DNA of 19,508 bases, taken from the NCBI GenBank assembly GCA_937871735.1, contig CALMOI010000442.1, positions 1 through 19,508 of the forward strand. Reading direction: 5' to 3'. Within the stretch, counting starts at the first letter, position 1. The number at the start of each line of letters is the position of its first letter. Under the pieces are notes generated by a model. It worked only from the letters and a program-made list of their open reading frames with translations. It did not search any database and was not told where the DNA came from. The position numbers and the translations under genes were made by a program. This document shows positions 6,798-13,685 of the stretch, in pieces. The DNA comes from an uncultured Comamonadaceae bacterium (GTDB lineage: Bacteria; Pseudomonadota; Gammaproteobacteria; Burkholderiales; Burkholderiaceae_C).

Positions 6798-7670
6798 ATG
6801 AAAAAATTCGCACACACACTCGTCGCTGCGGCGGCTGCCTTGGTCAGTTTTGGCGCATCGGCGCACGTCGGGGTGGTCAACTTGACCACGCCCCTCAGCG
6901 CCAGCGGCCAAAGCGCTTTTGCCGTGGCGGGCTCGACCAACGAGATCCAGTTCCTGATCCCGCACGGCTGCACATCGACCGAAACCGTGCCCACCATCAC
7001 CGGGGCCAATCTGGACACCACCAAAATTGAAATCACCGTGCCTGATGCCATCGTCAAGGCGACCACGCTCGCCTCGCTGCGTCCGGCGCTGACGGGTGAG
7101 TTTGGAGCCGTCGGCATCGGTGCCGCCGACAGCAGTGGCAACGTCAAGCTGACTTGGGCGCGCAAGCTCGCCAGCACGGGCGAAGCCAACGCCACCAGCG
7201 CCGACAACCAGCTCTACAAGATCAGCATCCGCCTGAAAGCCCCGGCCACCAGCAGCGCCACGGACTACGCGATCAAGAAATACCAATTCTTGACCACGCA
7301 GTACTGCAAGGCCACGGCGGCTTCGGGCGTGGCGGAAGGCACCGAGGTGGCGATGTCGTGGGGCAGCGCCAACTCGCCGACCTTGCTGGTGCTGCCGGAC
7401 AAGCGCAAGGGCTTCAACAAGTACACGCTGGATACCAGCACCGTGGGCGACTTCACCGCCGCCAGCGGCACCGCCACTTTGGCCGCCAAGCTCAAGAGCT
7501 ACTTTGGCGATGCCGCCATCGTCTGGGTTGGCAAGAGCGGCTACAGCGCCAATGCCACCACCAAAGCCAAGATCACCGCCCTGGCCGCCAAGGACAGCAG
7601 CTACAGCGAACTGGGCGACAAGGCCGGTGCCAGCTTGACCACCAGCGACACCTTCTGGGTGAAGTACTGA
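6798..7670 (+). CDS. YcnI-like DUF1775 copper-binding protein with C-terminal extension
   Basis: The 290-residue protein has a signal peptide (MKKFAHTLVAAAAALVSFGA, cleavage after SA at residues 21-22) that leaves His23 as the mature N-terminus. In the YcnI/DUF1775 family this histidine is a copper ligand. The family segment IQFLIPHGC follows at about residues 50-58, and EVAMSWGSA supplies a tryptophan of the kind found in these proteins. After the DUF1775 part there is an added region (about residues 190-290, LPDKRKGFNKYTLDT to the end, with YFGDAAIVWVGKSGYSAN). The start is set by the signal peptide because no good Shine-Dalgarno is present. Its stop overlaps the start of a small lipoprotein gene. 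Confidence 0.82.
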   Translation: MKKFAHTLVAAAAALVSFGASAHVGVVNLTTPLSASGQSAFAVAGSTNEIQFLIPHGCTSTETVPTITGANLDTTKIEITVPDAIVKATTLASLRPALTGEFGAVGIGAADSSGNVKLTWARKLASTGEANATSADNQLYKISIRLKAPATSSATDYAIKKYQFLTTQYCKATAASGVAEGTEVAMSWGSANSPTLLVLPDKRKGFNKYTLDTSTVGDFTAASGTATLAAKLKSYFGDAAIVWVGKSGYSANATTKAKITALAAKDSSYSELGDKAGASLTTSDTFWVKY

Positions 7671-7906
7671 TGCGCGCCCGCCTTGCCTTGTGCGCGGCGT
7701 TGGCGGCCAGCGCCTGCTTGCTGGGTTGCAGCAGCGACTCCGCAGTGGACAACAGCGTGGCCGTCACGCCCGCCGAGTCTCTGCTGGGCGCGGACTTGCT
7801 GCCGCCCGATGGCGTGGTCGCAGCCAGCACCGCCTTGAGTGCGGCTGAGTTGCCGCCCGACACCGCCGTCACGCCTGACGACGCTGATCTGCCCCCCGCG
7901 AGCTGA
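7670..7906 (+). CDS. small acidic, proline-rich lipoprotein
   Basis: The ATG overlaps the preceding TGA by one base (TGATG), so translation is coupled to the DUF1775 gene. The 78-residue product has a lipoprotein signal with lipobox LLGC (C20). The mature part is short and acidic and contains three related turns: ADLLPPD, AELPPD and ADLPPA. I do not recognise a family. It is probably a membrane-anchored accessory of the copper cluster, inferred from position. No cysteine or histidine other than the lipidated C20 is present in the mature part, so it is unlikely to bind copper by itself. Confidence 0.65.
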   Translation: MRARLALCAALAASACLLGCSSDSAVDNSVAVTPAESLLGADLLPPDGVVAASTALSAAELPPDTAVTPDDADLPPAS

Positions 7907-7919
7907 TCTTTTGAAGGGC

Positions 7920-7966
7920 GCGGGGCGCGGTTCAGTCAGCGCCCCGCCTCACGGTTTTTCTTTTTT
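7920..7966 (+). terminator. intrinsic terminator or attenuator just before the mbnP-like gene
   Basis: GCGGGGCGC (7920-7928) pairs perfectly with GCGCCCCGC (7939-7947). Seven bases later come T-runs at 7955-7959 and 7961-7966. GAGG at 7967-7970 and the ATG at 7979 follow directly. The hairpin would therefore end or attenuate transcripts between the small lipoprotein gene and mbnP. The gap between stem and T-run makes it less than ideal. Confidence 0.55.
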
Positions 7967-7978
7967 GAGGATTTCGAC

Positions 7979-8890
7979 ATGACTTCTTGGTTCAAATGGA
8001 GCGCGCTGTCTTTGGTGGCGGCGCTGGCGGCTTGTGGCGGCGGAGGCGGTGGTAGCGACAGCACCCCGCAGCCCGATCAGGCGGTGAGCATTTCGTTTGC
8101 GGCGGTGGCTGGCAGCACCCCGGTGCGCTGCGGCAGCACCATCACCGGTTTGGGCACGGGCGCGGTCAACGCGCTGCTGGCCGACCTGCGCTTTTACCTG
8201 ACCGACATCCAACTGGTGAACGACCAAGGCGTGGCGGTGCCCGTCACGCTCACCACCAACAACTGGCAGCAAACCAGCACGTCCGGCCATGTCGCGTTGA
8301 TCGACTTGGAAGACGGCTCCGGCGCGTGCAGCACCGACGGCACGCCCGAGACCAACGCCGTGGTCACCGGCACCGTGCCCGCAGGCCATTACGTCAAACT
8401 CAAGGCCACCGTCGGCGTGCCTGAAAAACTCAGCCATTCGGACGTGATGGCCGCTGCCGCACCGCTGGACATCATGGCGATGGGTTGGTCATGGCAGGCC
8501 GGGCGCAAGTTCATGAAGCTCGAACTCAACCCCGTCGGCGGCGTGACTACCACGCCCGCCAGCGGCACGCCCACCACCGTCAGCACCTACAGCCTGCATC
8601 TGGCCTCGACCAACTGCTCCGGCCCCGGCGACGGCACCGACACCTGCGCGAAAAAGAACCTGGCTTAGTTCACCCTGGACTTCAACCCCAGCACGCAGCA
8701 AGTGGTGCTGGATGTGGCCGAGCTGTTCAAAACCACCAATCTGAGCGTCAACCACAACGACGCGGTGGGCTGCATGTCGGCCACGTCGGATCTGGACTGC
8801 CCGCCGCTGTTTGCCCAGCTGGGGCTGGATTTGGTCAGCGGTGGGGCTGCGACCACGGCGCAAAGCGTGTTCCGCGCCGTCACCAAGTAA
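7979..8890 (+). pseudogene. mbnP: MbnP-family copper lipoprotein, interrupted by an in-frame TAG
   Basis: The frame opens at 7979 (GAGG 8 bases upstream), meets TAG at 8666-8668 (codon 230) and then continues in the same frame to TAA at 8888-8890. Without the TAG it would encode 303 codons with clear family similarity on both sides. Features are a lipobox LAAC (C19), the GWSWQAGRKFM segment (W170, W172), and the paired cysteines C213/C223 before the stop and C265/C274 (GCMSATSDLDC) after it. MbnP proteins bind copper after MbnH converts a tryptophan to kynurenine. The truncated product would lack half of the C-terminal four-cysteine motif and is probably inactive. A sequencing error, a recent nonsense mutation or stop-codon readthrough are the alternatives. 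The intact MbnH gene follows after 10 bp. Confidence 0.85.
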
Positions 8891-8900
8891 GGCGATCCCC

Positions 8901-10082
8901 ATGACCTCCACCTCCGTTGCGTACGCACGGCTGAGCGCCGCCGCCTTGGCGCTGGGGACTTTGCTGACGGGCTGCGGCGGAGGCGGGGTGTCGGTCACCG
9001 ACACCAGCGCCACCGCCACCAGCGCCTGGCAGTGGACGCTGCCCAGCTACTTTCCCACGCCCAAAGTCCCCGCTGACAACCCCATGTCGGCAGAAAAAGT
9101 TGATTTGGGTCGCCACCTGTTCTACGACAAGCGCCTGTCAGGCAATGGCACGATGGCCTGTGCCAGTTGCCACCAGCAGGACAAAGCCTTCACCGACGGG
9201 CTGGCCCAGGCCGTGGGCTCCACAGGCGACATCCACCCGCGCAGCGCCCAGCCGCTGGCCAATGTGGTGTATGCGCCGCTGCTGACCTGGGCCAACAAGT
9301 CCTTGACCAGCTTGGAGCAGCAAATGCTGGTGCCGCTGATGGGCGTAGACCCGGTGGAAATGGGCATCAACGACGCCAACAAGGCCCAAGTGCTGCAACG
9401 CATCAGCGACTTGCCGCTGTACCAAGCCAAGTTCCAAGCCGCTTTTGCGCAAGAGGCCAATCCGGTGAACTGGGTCAACATCACCAAGGCGGTGTCGAGC
9501 TTCCAGCGTTCGCTGATCTCGGCCAACAGCCGCTACGACCAGCAGTTGCAGGGCAAAGCCGTGTTGACCGAGCAAGAGCAGCGCGGCCAGCGCCTGTTTT
9601 TTGGCGAAAAAGCCGAGTGCTTTCACTGCCACGGCAGCTTCAACTTCAACGACCAAGTGGTGCATGCCAGCACCCGGGTGCTGGAGACGCCGTTTCACAA
9701 CACCGGTCTGTACAACATCGGCGGCACCGGCGCATTCCCAACCCCCAACCGGGGTCTGTTTGAGCTGACCGGCTTGGCGGCAGACATGGGCAAGTTCCGC
9801 GCGCAAAGCCTGCGCAACGTGGCCGTCACCGCGCCTTACATGCACGACGGCTCGATTGCCACGCTCGAAGGCGTGCTGGACTTTTACGCGGCGGGCGGAC
9901 GCAACATCACCAGCGGCCCCTACGCGGGCGATGGTCGGCAAAATCCCAACAAAAGCAGTCTGGTGGCGCAGATCAATCTGAGTGCGCAAGACAAGGCCGA
10001 TCTGGTTGCTTTTCTCAAGACCTTGACCGACGAGGAGTTTCTGACCAACCCCAAATTGGCGAACCCGTTTGCTTCCCCGTGA
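8901..10082 (+). CDS. mbnH: MbnH-family di-heme cytochrome c peroxidase-like enzyme
   Basis: The 393-residue protein has a lipoprotein signal (LLTGC, C25) and two heme c motifs, CASCH (C87, C90, H91) and CFHCH (C240, C243, H244). APYMHDGS (M314, H315) near the C-terminus is typical of bacterial di-heme peroxidase relatives. The segments WQWTLPSYFPTPKVPADN and NIGGTGAFPTPNRGLFELTG fit the MbnH group. MbnH uses a high-valent di-heme state to oxidise a tryptophan of its partner MbnP. Anchoring by a lipid would place it in the periplasm next to MbnP. AAGG lies about 9 bases before the ATG. The frame is intact, unlike that of its partner. Confidence 0.9.
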   Translation: MTSTSVAYARLSAAALALGTLLTGCGGGGVSVTDTSATATSAWQWTLPSYFPTPKVPADNPMSAEKVDLGRHLFYDKRLSGNGTMACASCHQQDKAFTDGLAQAVGSTGDIHPRSAQPLANVVYAPLLTWANKSLTSLEQQMLVPLMGVDPVEMGINDANKAQVLQRISDLPLYQAKFQAAFAQEANPVNWVNITKAVSSFQRSLISANSRYDQQLQGKAVLTEQEQRGQRLFFGEKAECFHCHGSFNFNDQVVHASTRVLETPFHNTGLYNIGGTGAFPTPNRGLFELTGLAADMGKFRAQSLRNVAVTAPYMHDGSIATLEGVLDFYAAGGRNITSGPYAGDGRQNPNKSSLVAQINLSAQDKADLVAFLKTLTDEEFLTNPKLANPFASP

Positions 10083-10169
10083 AGAGCTGTTGCGCAGCGA
10101 ATCGCCATCGCCCTGACGGGCTTGGAGTAAGCTGCGCAGCACCAACTCATAACACCTTGGAGCAACATC

Positions 10170-10889
10170 ATGAGCGACACCCCTGACTTTGGTTTTGGCA
10201 AATTTGTCCCCGGTTTTGACTTCTTGCAAAACTTGGCCAAAGGGGCTGGCAAAACCATGCCCAACATGCCGCAATTGGGCAATTGGGTGGCCCCGACCTT
10301 GAGCGTGGAAGACTTGGACAAGCGCATCAGCGAACTCAAAACCGTGCAGTTTTGGCTCGATCAAAACGCGGTGGCACTCAAGGCCACCATTCAGGCGCTG
10401 GAAGTGCAAAAAATGACGCTCGCCACCTTGAAGGGCATGAACTTCAGCATGGGTGATTTGGCCAACGCCTTCAAGATCAAAACCCCAGAAGCTGCTGCGC
10501 CTGAAGCGCCCAAGCCCACACCGGCCCCCACGCCCGCACCGCAAGCCGAGTCAGAGGCCGCCGCGCCGACGGGCGTGGTCGATCCGATGCAGTGGTGGGG
10601 CTCGCTCACGCAGCAGTTCCAGCACATCGCCGCCAGCGCCATGAAAGATGCCGCCGCCCACCATGCGATGGAAACTACACAAAACATGGCCGCCGGTCTG
10701 GCGCAAGAAGCTCTCAAAACCGCGACTGACGTGGCCACCACTATGACCCGCGCCGCTGTGGACACCGTCACCACCGCCGCCAAAACTGCCAGCCGCCGCA
10801 AAAAAGCCGCCGCTGACAGCGCCGCCGCCGCATCCGATGCCAGCGACAAGCCTGCCGCTAAAAAAGCCAGCCCCGCCGCCAAACGCTGA
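10170..10889 (+). CDS. phaM: PhaM-type polyhydroxyalkanoate granule protein
   Basis: The 239-residue protein has the PhaM N-terminal region: FGFGKFVPGFDFLQNLAKG, then APTLSVEDLDKRISELKTVQFW and ALEVQKMTLATLKGMN (about residues 7-92). An Ala/Pro-rich linker follows, then amphipathic helices and a Lys/Ala-rich histone-H1-like tail (RRKKAAADSAAAASDAS, KPAAKKASPAAKR). PhaM is known to activate PHB synthase and to tie granules to the nucleoid through this basic tail. GGAG lies 8 bases before the ATG. It is probably not part of the copper operon; 87 bp separate it from mbnH, although no convincing terminator is visible there. Confidence 0.82.
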   Translation: MSDTPDFGFGKFVPGFDFLQNLAKGAGKTMPNMPQLGNWVAPTLSVEDLDKRISELKTVQFWLDQNAVALKATIQALEVQKMTLATLKGMNFSMGDLANAFKIKTPEAAAPEAPKPTPAPTPAPQAESEAAAPTGVVDPMQWWGSLTQQFQHIAASAMKDAAAHHAMETTQNMAAGLAQEALKTATDVATTMTRAAVDTVTTAAKTASRRKKAAADSAAAASDASDKPAAKKASPAAKR

Positions 10890-10910
10890 CACCGCGTCGT
10901 ACTGAAATTC

Positions 10911-10928
10911 CGCAGCCTTCGTGGCTGC
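10911..10928 (+). other. hairpin between phaM and the FIST gene
   Basis: The 8-base segment CGCAGCCT and the following GTGGCTGCG region form a 7-bp stem (CGCAGCC with GGCTGCG) around a TTCGT loop. No T-run follows, so termination is doubtful. It lies in the 60-bp gap before the FIST-domain gene. Confidence 0.25.
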
Positions 10929-10949
10929 GCTCTCTGCGCGAGACTTCGC

Positions 10950-12233
10950 ATGACTTTGTTTCCCCACGCGCACGCCACGCATCCCGACTGGCGCATGGCC
11001 GCCGCTTTGGTGCTGACCCAACTGCGCGCCCAAATGGCGCTGCCCGGTTACGCGCATGCGCCCACGCTGGCGCTGCTCTACATCACCGATCCCTACGTTG
11101 ACGAGGCCCGCAACATCCTCGACACCTTGAGCGCCGAGCTGCCAGAAATCACCGACTGGTGCGGCACCGTGGGCGTGGGCATTGCGGCGAACAACGTCGA
11201 ATACTGGAACGAGCCCGCGCTGACCGTGATGCTGTGCGAACTGCCGCACGACCAGTACCGCGTCTTCTCAGGCGTGGCCCCGCTGGGGTTGACCTTCAGC
11301 GCCCACACAGCGCTGGTGCATGCCGACCCCAGCACCCATGAGCTGCCCGAGCTGATCGCTGAAATGGCCGAGCGCACCGACAGCGGCTATTTGTTTGGCG
11401 GCTTGTCGTTTGGACGCACCGCACCCGTGCAGTTTGCGATGGGCGGCGACGGCAACATGCGCGGCCAAGGCGCAGCGGGTGGCGTGTTCACCGGCGGCTT
11501 GTCGGGCGTGGCGTTTGGCGAGGGCGTGAAGCTGGTGTCGCGTGTCACGCAAGGTTGCCTACCGGTGGCGGCGGCCCACACCGTGACCGCCTGCGAAGGC
11601 CATTTGCTGCTGACGTTGGACGGCGAACCCGCTTTGGACGTGCTGGAGCGCGACTTGGGCCTGAGCCTGCGCAACGCCCAAGGCGGCCTGGGCATGTCGC
11701 CCGCCACCATCGACGTGGTGCGCGGCACGCTGGTTGGTCTGAGCGAAGAGGGCAGCGACGCCATCAGCCGCACCGGCCAATTGGGCGGCGAGGTGCTGGT
11801 GCGCCATATTTTGGGCTTGGACATGGCACGCGGCGCGGTGGTGATCGCCTCGCCCCCCAGCGTGGGCATGCACTTGGCTTTTTGCCAGCGCAACGCCCAA
11901 GCCGCCCGCGCTGACCTGATGCGCATCTGCACCGAAATCCGCGAAGAGCTGGAACCGCAAGAGCTGTCACTGGCCGCTGCCCACCAGCTCAGCACGGCAG
12001 AAACTGATGTCCACAGCCTGCCCATGCCGCACCCGGCGCGGCGCATTGCTGGTGCGGTGTACGTGAGCTGCGCCGGGCGTGGCGGCCCGCACTTTGGCAG
12101 CCCCAGCGCCGAACTGCAAATCGTGCGCCGCGCCTTGGGTGACGTGCCTTTGGTCGGTTTTTTTGCGGGCGGCGAAATCGCCCACAACCGGCTGTATGGC
12201 TACACCGGCGTGTTGACGGTGTTCACCGACTGA
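10950..12233 (+). CDS. FIST N- and C-domain protein
   Basis: The 427-residue soluble protein matches the FIST pattern: an N-terminal sensory domain (about residues 40-210, with GTVGVGIAANNVEYW and YLFGGLSFG) and a C-terminal domain (about residues 230-420, ending with VGFFAGGEIAHNRLYGYTGVLTVF). FIST domains are putative small-ligand sensors, often fused to signalling outputs. Here no output domain is attached, so it may act by protein contact or as a stand-alone binder. The start ATG at 10950 follows a GCGAGA stretch. The gene is convergent with the HTH regulator at 12244-12975, only 10 bp away. Confidence 0.85.
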   Translation: MTLFPHAHATHPDWRMAAALVLTQLRAQMALPGYAHAPTLALLYITDPYVDEARNILDTLSAELPEITDWCGTVGVGIAANNVEYWNEPALTVMLCELPHDQYRVFSGVAPLGLTFSAHTALVHADPSTHELPELIAEMAERTDSGYLFGGLSFGRTAPVQFAMGGDGNMRGQGAAGGVFTGGLSGVAFGEGVKLVSRVTQGCLPVAAAHTVTACEGHLLLTLDGEPALDVLERDLGLSLRNAQGGLGMSPATIDVVRGTLVGLSEEGSDAISRTGQLGGEVLVRHILGLDMARGAVVIASPPSVGMHLAFCQRNAQAARADLMRICTEIREELEPQELSLAAAHQLSTAETDVHSLPMPHPARRIAGAVYVSCAGRGGPHFGSPSAELQIVRRALGDVPLVGFFAGGEIAHNRLYGYTGVLTVFTD

Positions 12234-12247
12234 AGTTGAGGCTTCAG
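12230..12247. other. short dyad spanning the convergent stop codons
   Basis: CTGAAG (12230-12235) pairs with CTTCAG (12242-12247) around a 6-base loop. It overlaps the stop of the FIST gene and the stop of the minus-strand HTH gene. It has no T-tract and is a weak candidate for transcript ends on both strands. Confidence 0.25.
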
Positions 12248-12975
12248 CGCCGCAGCGCGGCAAACACCTCAAACTCCCAGCGCCGCATTGCCAGCAGCAG
12301 CGTGTAGCCCTCGCGCTCTTTCGAGGGCAGGCGCTGGTCGGCTTGATGCTGCTGGGCGAAGTCGCGGGCTACTTTTTGCAGTCGGTCTTGGAACGACGGG
12401 GCCAGCGCCCGGCTCACGGTGCCGTGTACCAGCAGCAGCCCTTCGCCCGCGCCGTCAAACCCGCCCGAGAAATAGTCGAGCACCGCGTGCTCGCGGAAGT
12501 AATCCATCACCGGGCCGTGGGGCCGCCAGCGAAAAGTCTTGGCCAGCTTGAGCCGGTAGCGGTTGAGCGGGCGCAGCTCAATCAGCCCGATGCGGTCAAG
12601 CTGCGCCAGGTACTTGATGCCCTCGGCCTCGGTCAAACGGTAGTAGCTGGTGATTTGCTCCAGCGACCATTGGCTGAGCACGCAAATCGCGGCCAGCAGC
12701 AGCTTTTTGTCGGCCACTACGGCGGTTTCTTGTTCCAGCGTGAGTTCGGCCAGCATGGGCTGGGCTTCGGCCACGCGGCGGGCCAAGTCGGCAAAGTCCA
12801 GCTTCAGGGCGCGGCAAATGGCATCGACGCGCGACAGCGGCATGTCGCCCTTGGCCAGCATGCGCTTGACGCTGGACTCGGCCATGTCCAGCTCCTGCGC
12901 CAAATCGGCGTAGGTCATTTGCGCGGCTTTGAGCTCTTTTTTGAGCTGGGTGATGAGGTCGGCAGTGGTGCTCAT
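12244..12975 (-). CDS. HTH-domain transcriptional regulator
   Basis: The 243-residue protein has an N-terminal XRE-type helix-turn-helix (about residues 8-62, MTYADLAQELDMAESSVKRML). A segment that looks like a winged helix follows (about residues 95-145, WSLEQITSYYRLTEAEGIKYLAQLD). A C-terminal region (about residues 150-243) carries no family I recognise. It is likely a DNA-binding regulator; its targets are unknown. The ATG at 12975 fits the HTH domain start, but the upstream region lacks a good Shine-Dalgarno. A longer frame to 13104 looks non-coding. The 3' end nearly touches the FIST gene. Confidence 0.75.
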   Translation of the reverse strand: MSTTADLITQLKKELKAAQMTYADLAQELDMAESSVKRMLAKGDMPLSRVDAICRALKLDFADLARRVAEAQPMLAELTLEQETAVVADKKLLLAAICVLSQWSLEQITSYYRLTEAEGIKYLAQLDRIGLIELRPLNRYRLKLAKTFRWRPHGPVMDYFREHAVLDYFSGGFDGAGEGLLLVHGTVSRALAPSFQDRLQKVARDFAQQHQADQRLPSKEREGYTLLLAMRRWEFEVFAALRR

Positions 12976-13114
12976 GTAGGCGTTTGGAGGGATGATGACG
13001 GTGTGATGGTCCTCAACACATTTGGCATCTTGTGCAGTCCAAGTTCCGGCCCACAGCAGACATCCAGCCTTGTATTGACCACAACAACATGTTTGTAAGG
13101 CCACGGTGGTTTAA

Positions 13115-13123
13115 TGTGATATT
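13115..13123 (+). promoter_or_regulatory. candidate extended -10 promoter of the DUF488 gene
   Basis: TGTGATATT reads as TG-N followed by GATATT (4 of 6 matches to TATAAT). TTGTAA at 13093-13098 is a candidate -35 at a long spacing of 19 bp. It lies about 25 bp before the ATG at 13149. Confidence 0.35.
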
Positions 13124-13148
13124 TTCTATCAAGTTTGAGGGGTGTTGT

Positions 13149-13685
13149 ATGAATATGTTTTCTGAGAAAAAAGGGATTCCTGAATTAAGGTTGCCGCCTT
13201 CTTCTTCGCGATTGTTGACTTTTGGTTATGAAGGTTTGGATTTGGATAAATTTATTCAACACCTTCAAGATCATGGAGTCAATGCGGTTGTCGATGTGAG
13301 GGAAATTCCTTTATCGAGAAAAAAAGGATTTTCAAAAACGGCTTTTTCTAATGAGTTAAATGCGGCTGGGATCAGCTACCGTCATGTGCCTGCATTAGGT
13401 TGCCCAAAGCCTATTAGAGATCGCTATCGCCTGGATGGAGATTGGGCGAAGTACACCAAAGATTTTTGGACTTATCTCGAAACTCAAAATACCGAGCTGC
13501 GCGATTTGGCTGGCTTTAGTCAGCATGCAACCGCTTGTTTGGTTTGCTTTGAGGCGGATTACAGCTCATGTCATCGAACATATGTGGCACGAGCTGCTCA
13601 CCAGCTTGGTGGTGCAGAAGTTTGGCACTTGTTGTCTCACACTAAAAGAGCAATCCCTGATCAGCGGCTTCGGATTGCGGCTTAG
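13149..13685 (+). CDS. DUF488 family protein
   Basis: The 178-residue protein shows the DUF488 motifs: TFGYEG (residues 24-29), VVDVREIPLSRKKGFSK (47-63), YRHVPALGCPK (77-87) and CFEADYSSCHR (C133, C141-H142-R143). Family function is unknown; the conserved Asp/Arg/Cys/His residues suggest an enzyme or nucleic-acid-related role. GAGGGG lies upstream of the ATG at 13149. Base composition is AT-rich, unlike its neighbours. Its last 44 bp overlap the end of the convergent 278-residue gene, which suggests the two genes travel as a unit. Confidence 0.85.
   Translation: MNMFSEKKGIPELRLPPSSSRLLTFGYEGLDLDKFIQHLQDHGVNAVVDVREIPLSRKKGFSKTAFSNELNAAGISYRHVPALGCPKPIRDRYRLDGDWAKYTKDFWTYLETQNTELRDLAGFSQHATACLVCFEADYSSCHRTYVARAAHQLGGAEVWHLLSHTKRAIPDQRLRIAA

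Noticed and set aside
5397..7286. Long minus-strand open frame (629 residues) across the barrel-like, DUF2946 and DUF1775 genes
   Set aside because: It is antisense to several genes with signal peptides and family motifs, its product is low-complexity and basic, and it crosses gene boundaries. It is a shadow frame of GC-rich DNA.
8666..8668. TAG in mbnP as a pyrrolysine codon
   Set aside because: No pyl genes or pyrrolysine context are visible and the host looks betaproteobacterial. Nonsense mutation or sequencing error is simpler.
3585..10169. A hidden methanobactin precursor peptide in the MbnPH cluster
   Set aside because: I looked for a short Cys-containing leader-core peptide with its own ribosome-binding site in the gaps. 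None was found, and MbnB/MbnC are absent.
9138..10544. Minus-strand frame of 468 residues opposite mbnH and phaM
   Set aside because: It spans two unrelated real genes and the gap between them, and its product shows no family motif.
13075..13080. TTGACC upstream of DUF488 as a promoter -35
   Set aside because: The distance to the best -10 (13118) is far too long; the TTGTAA at 13093 fits better.
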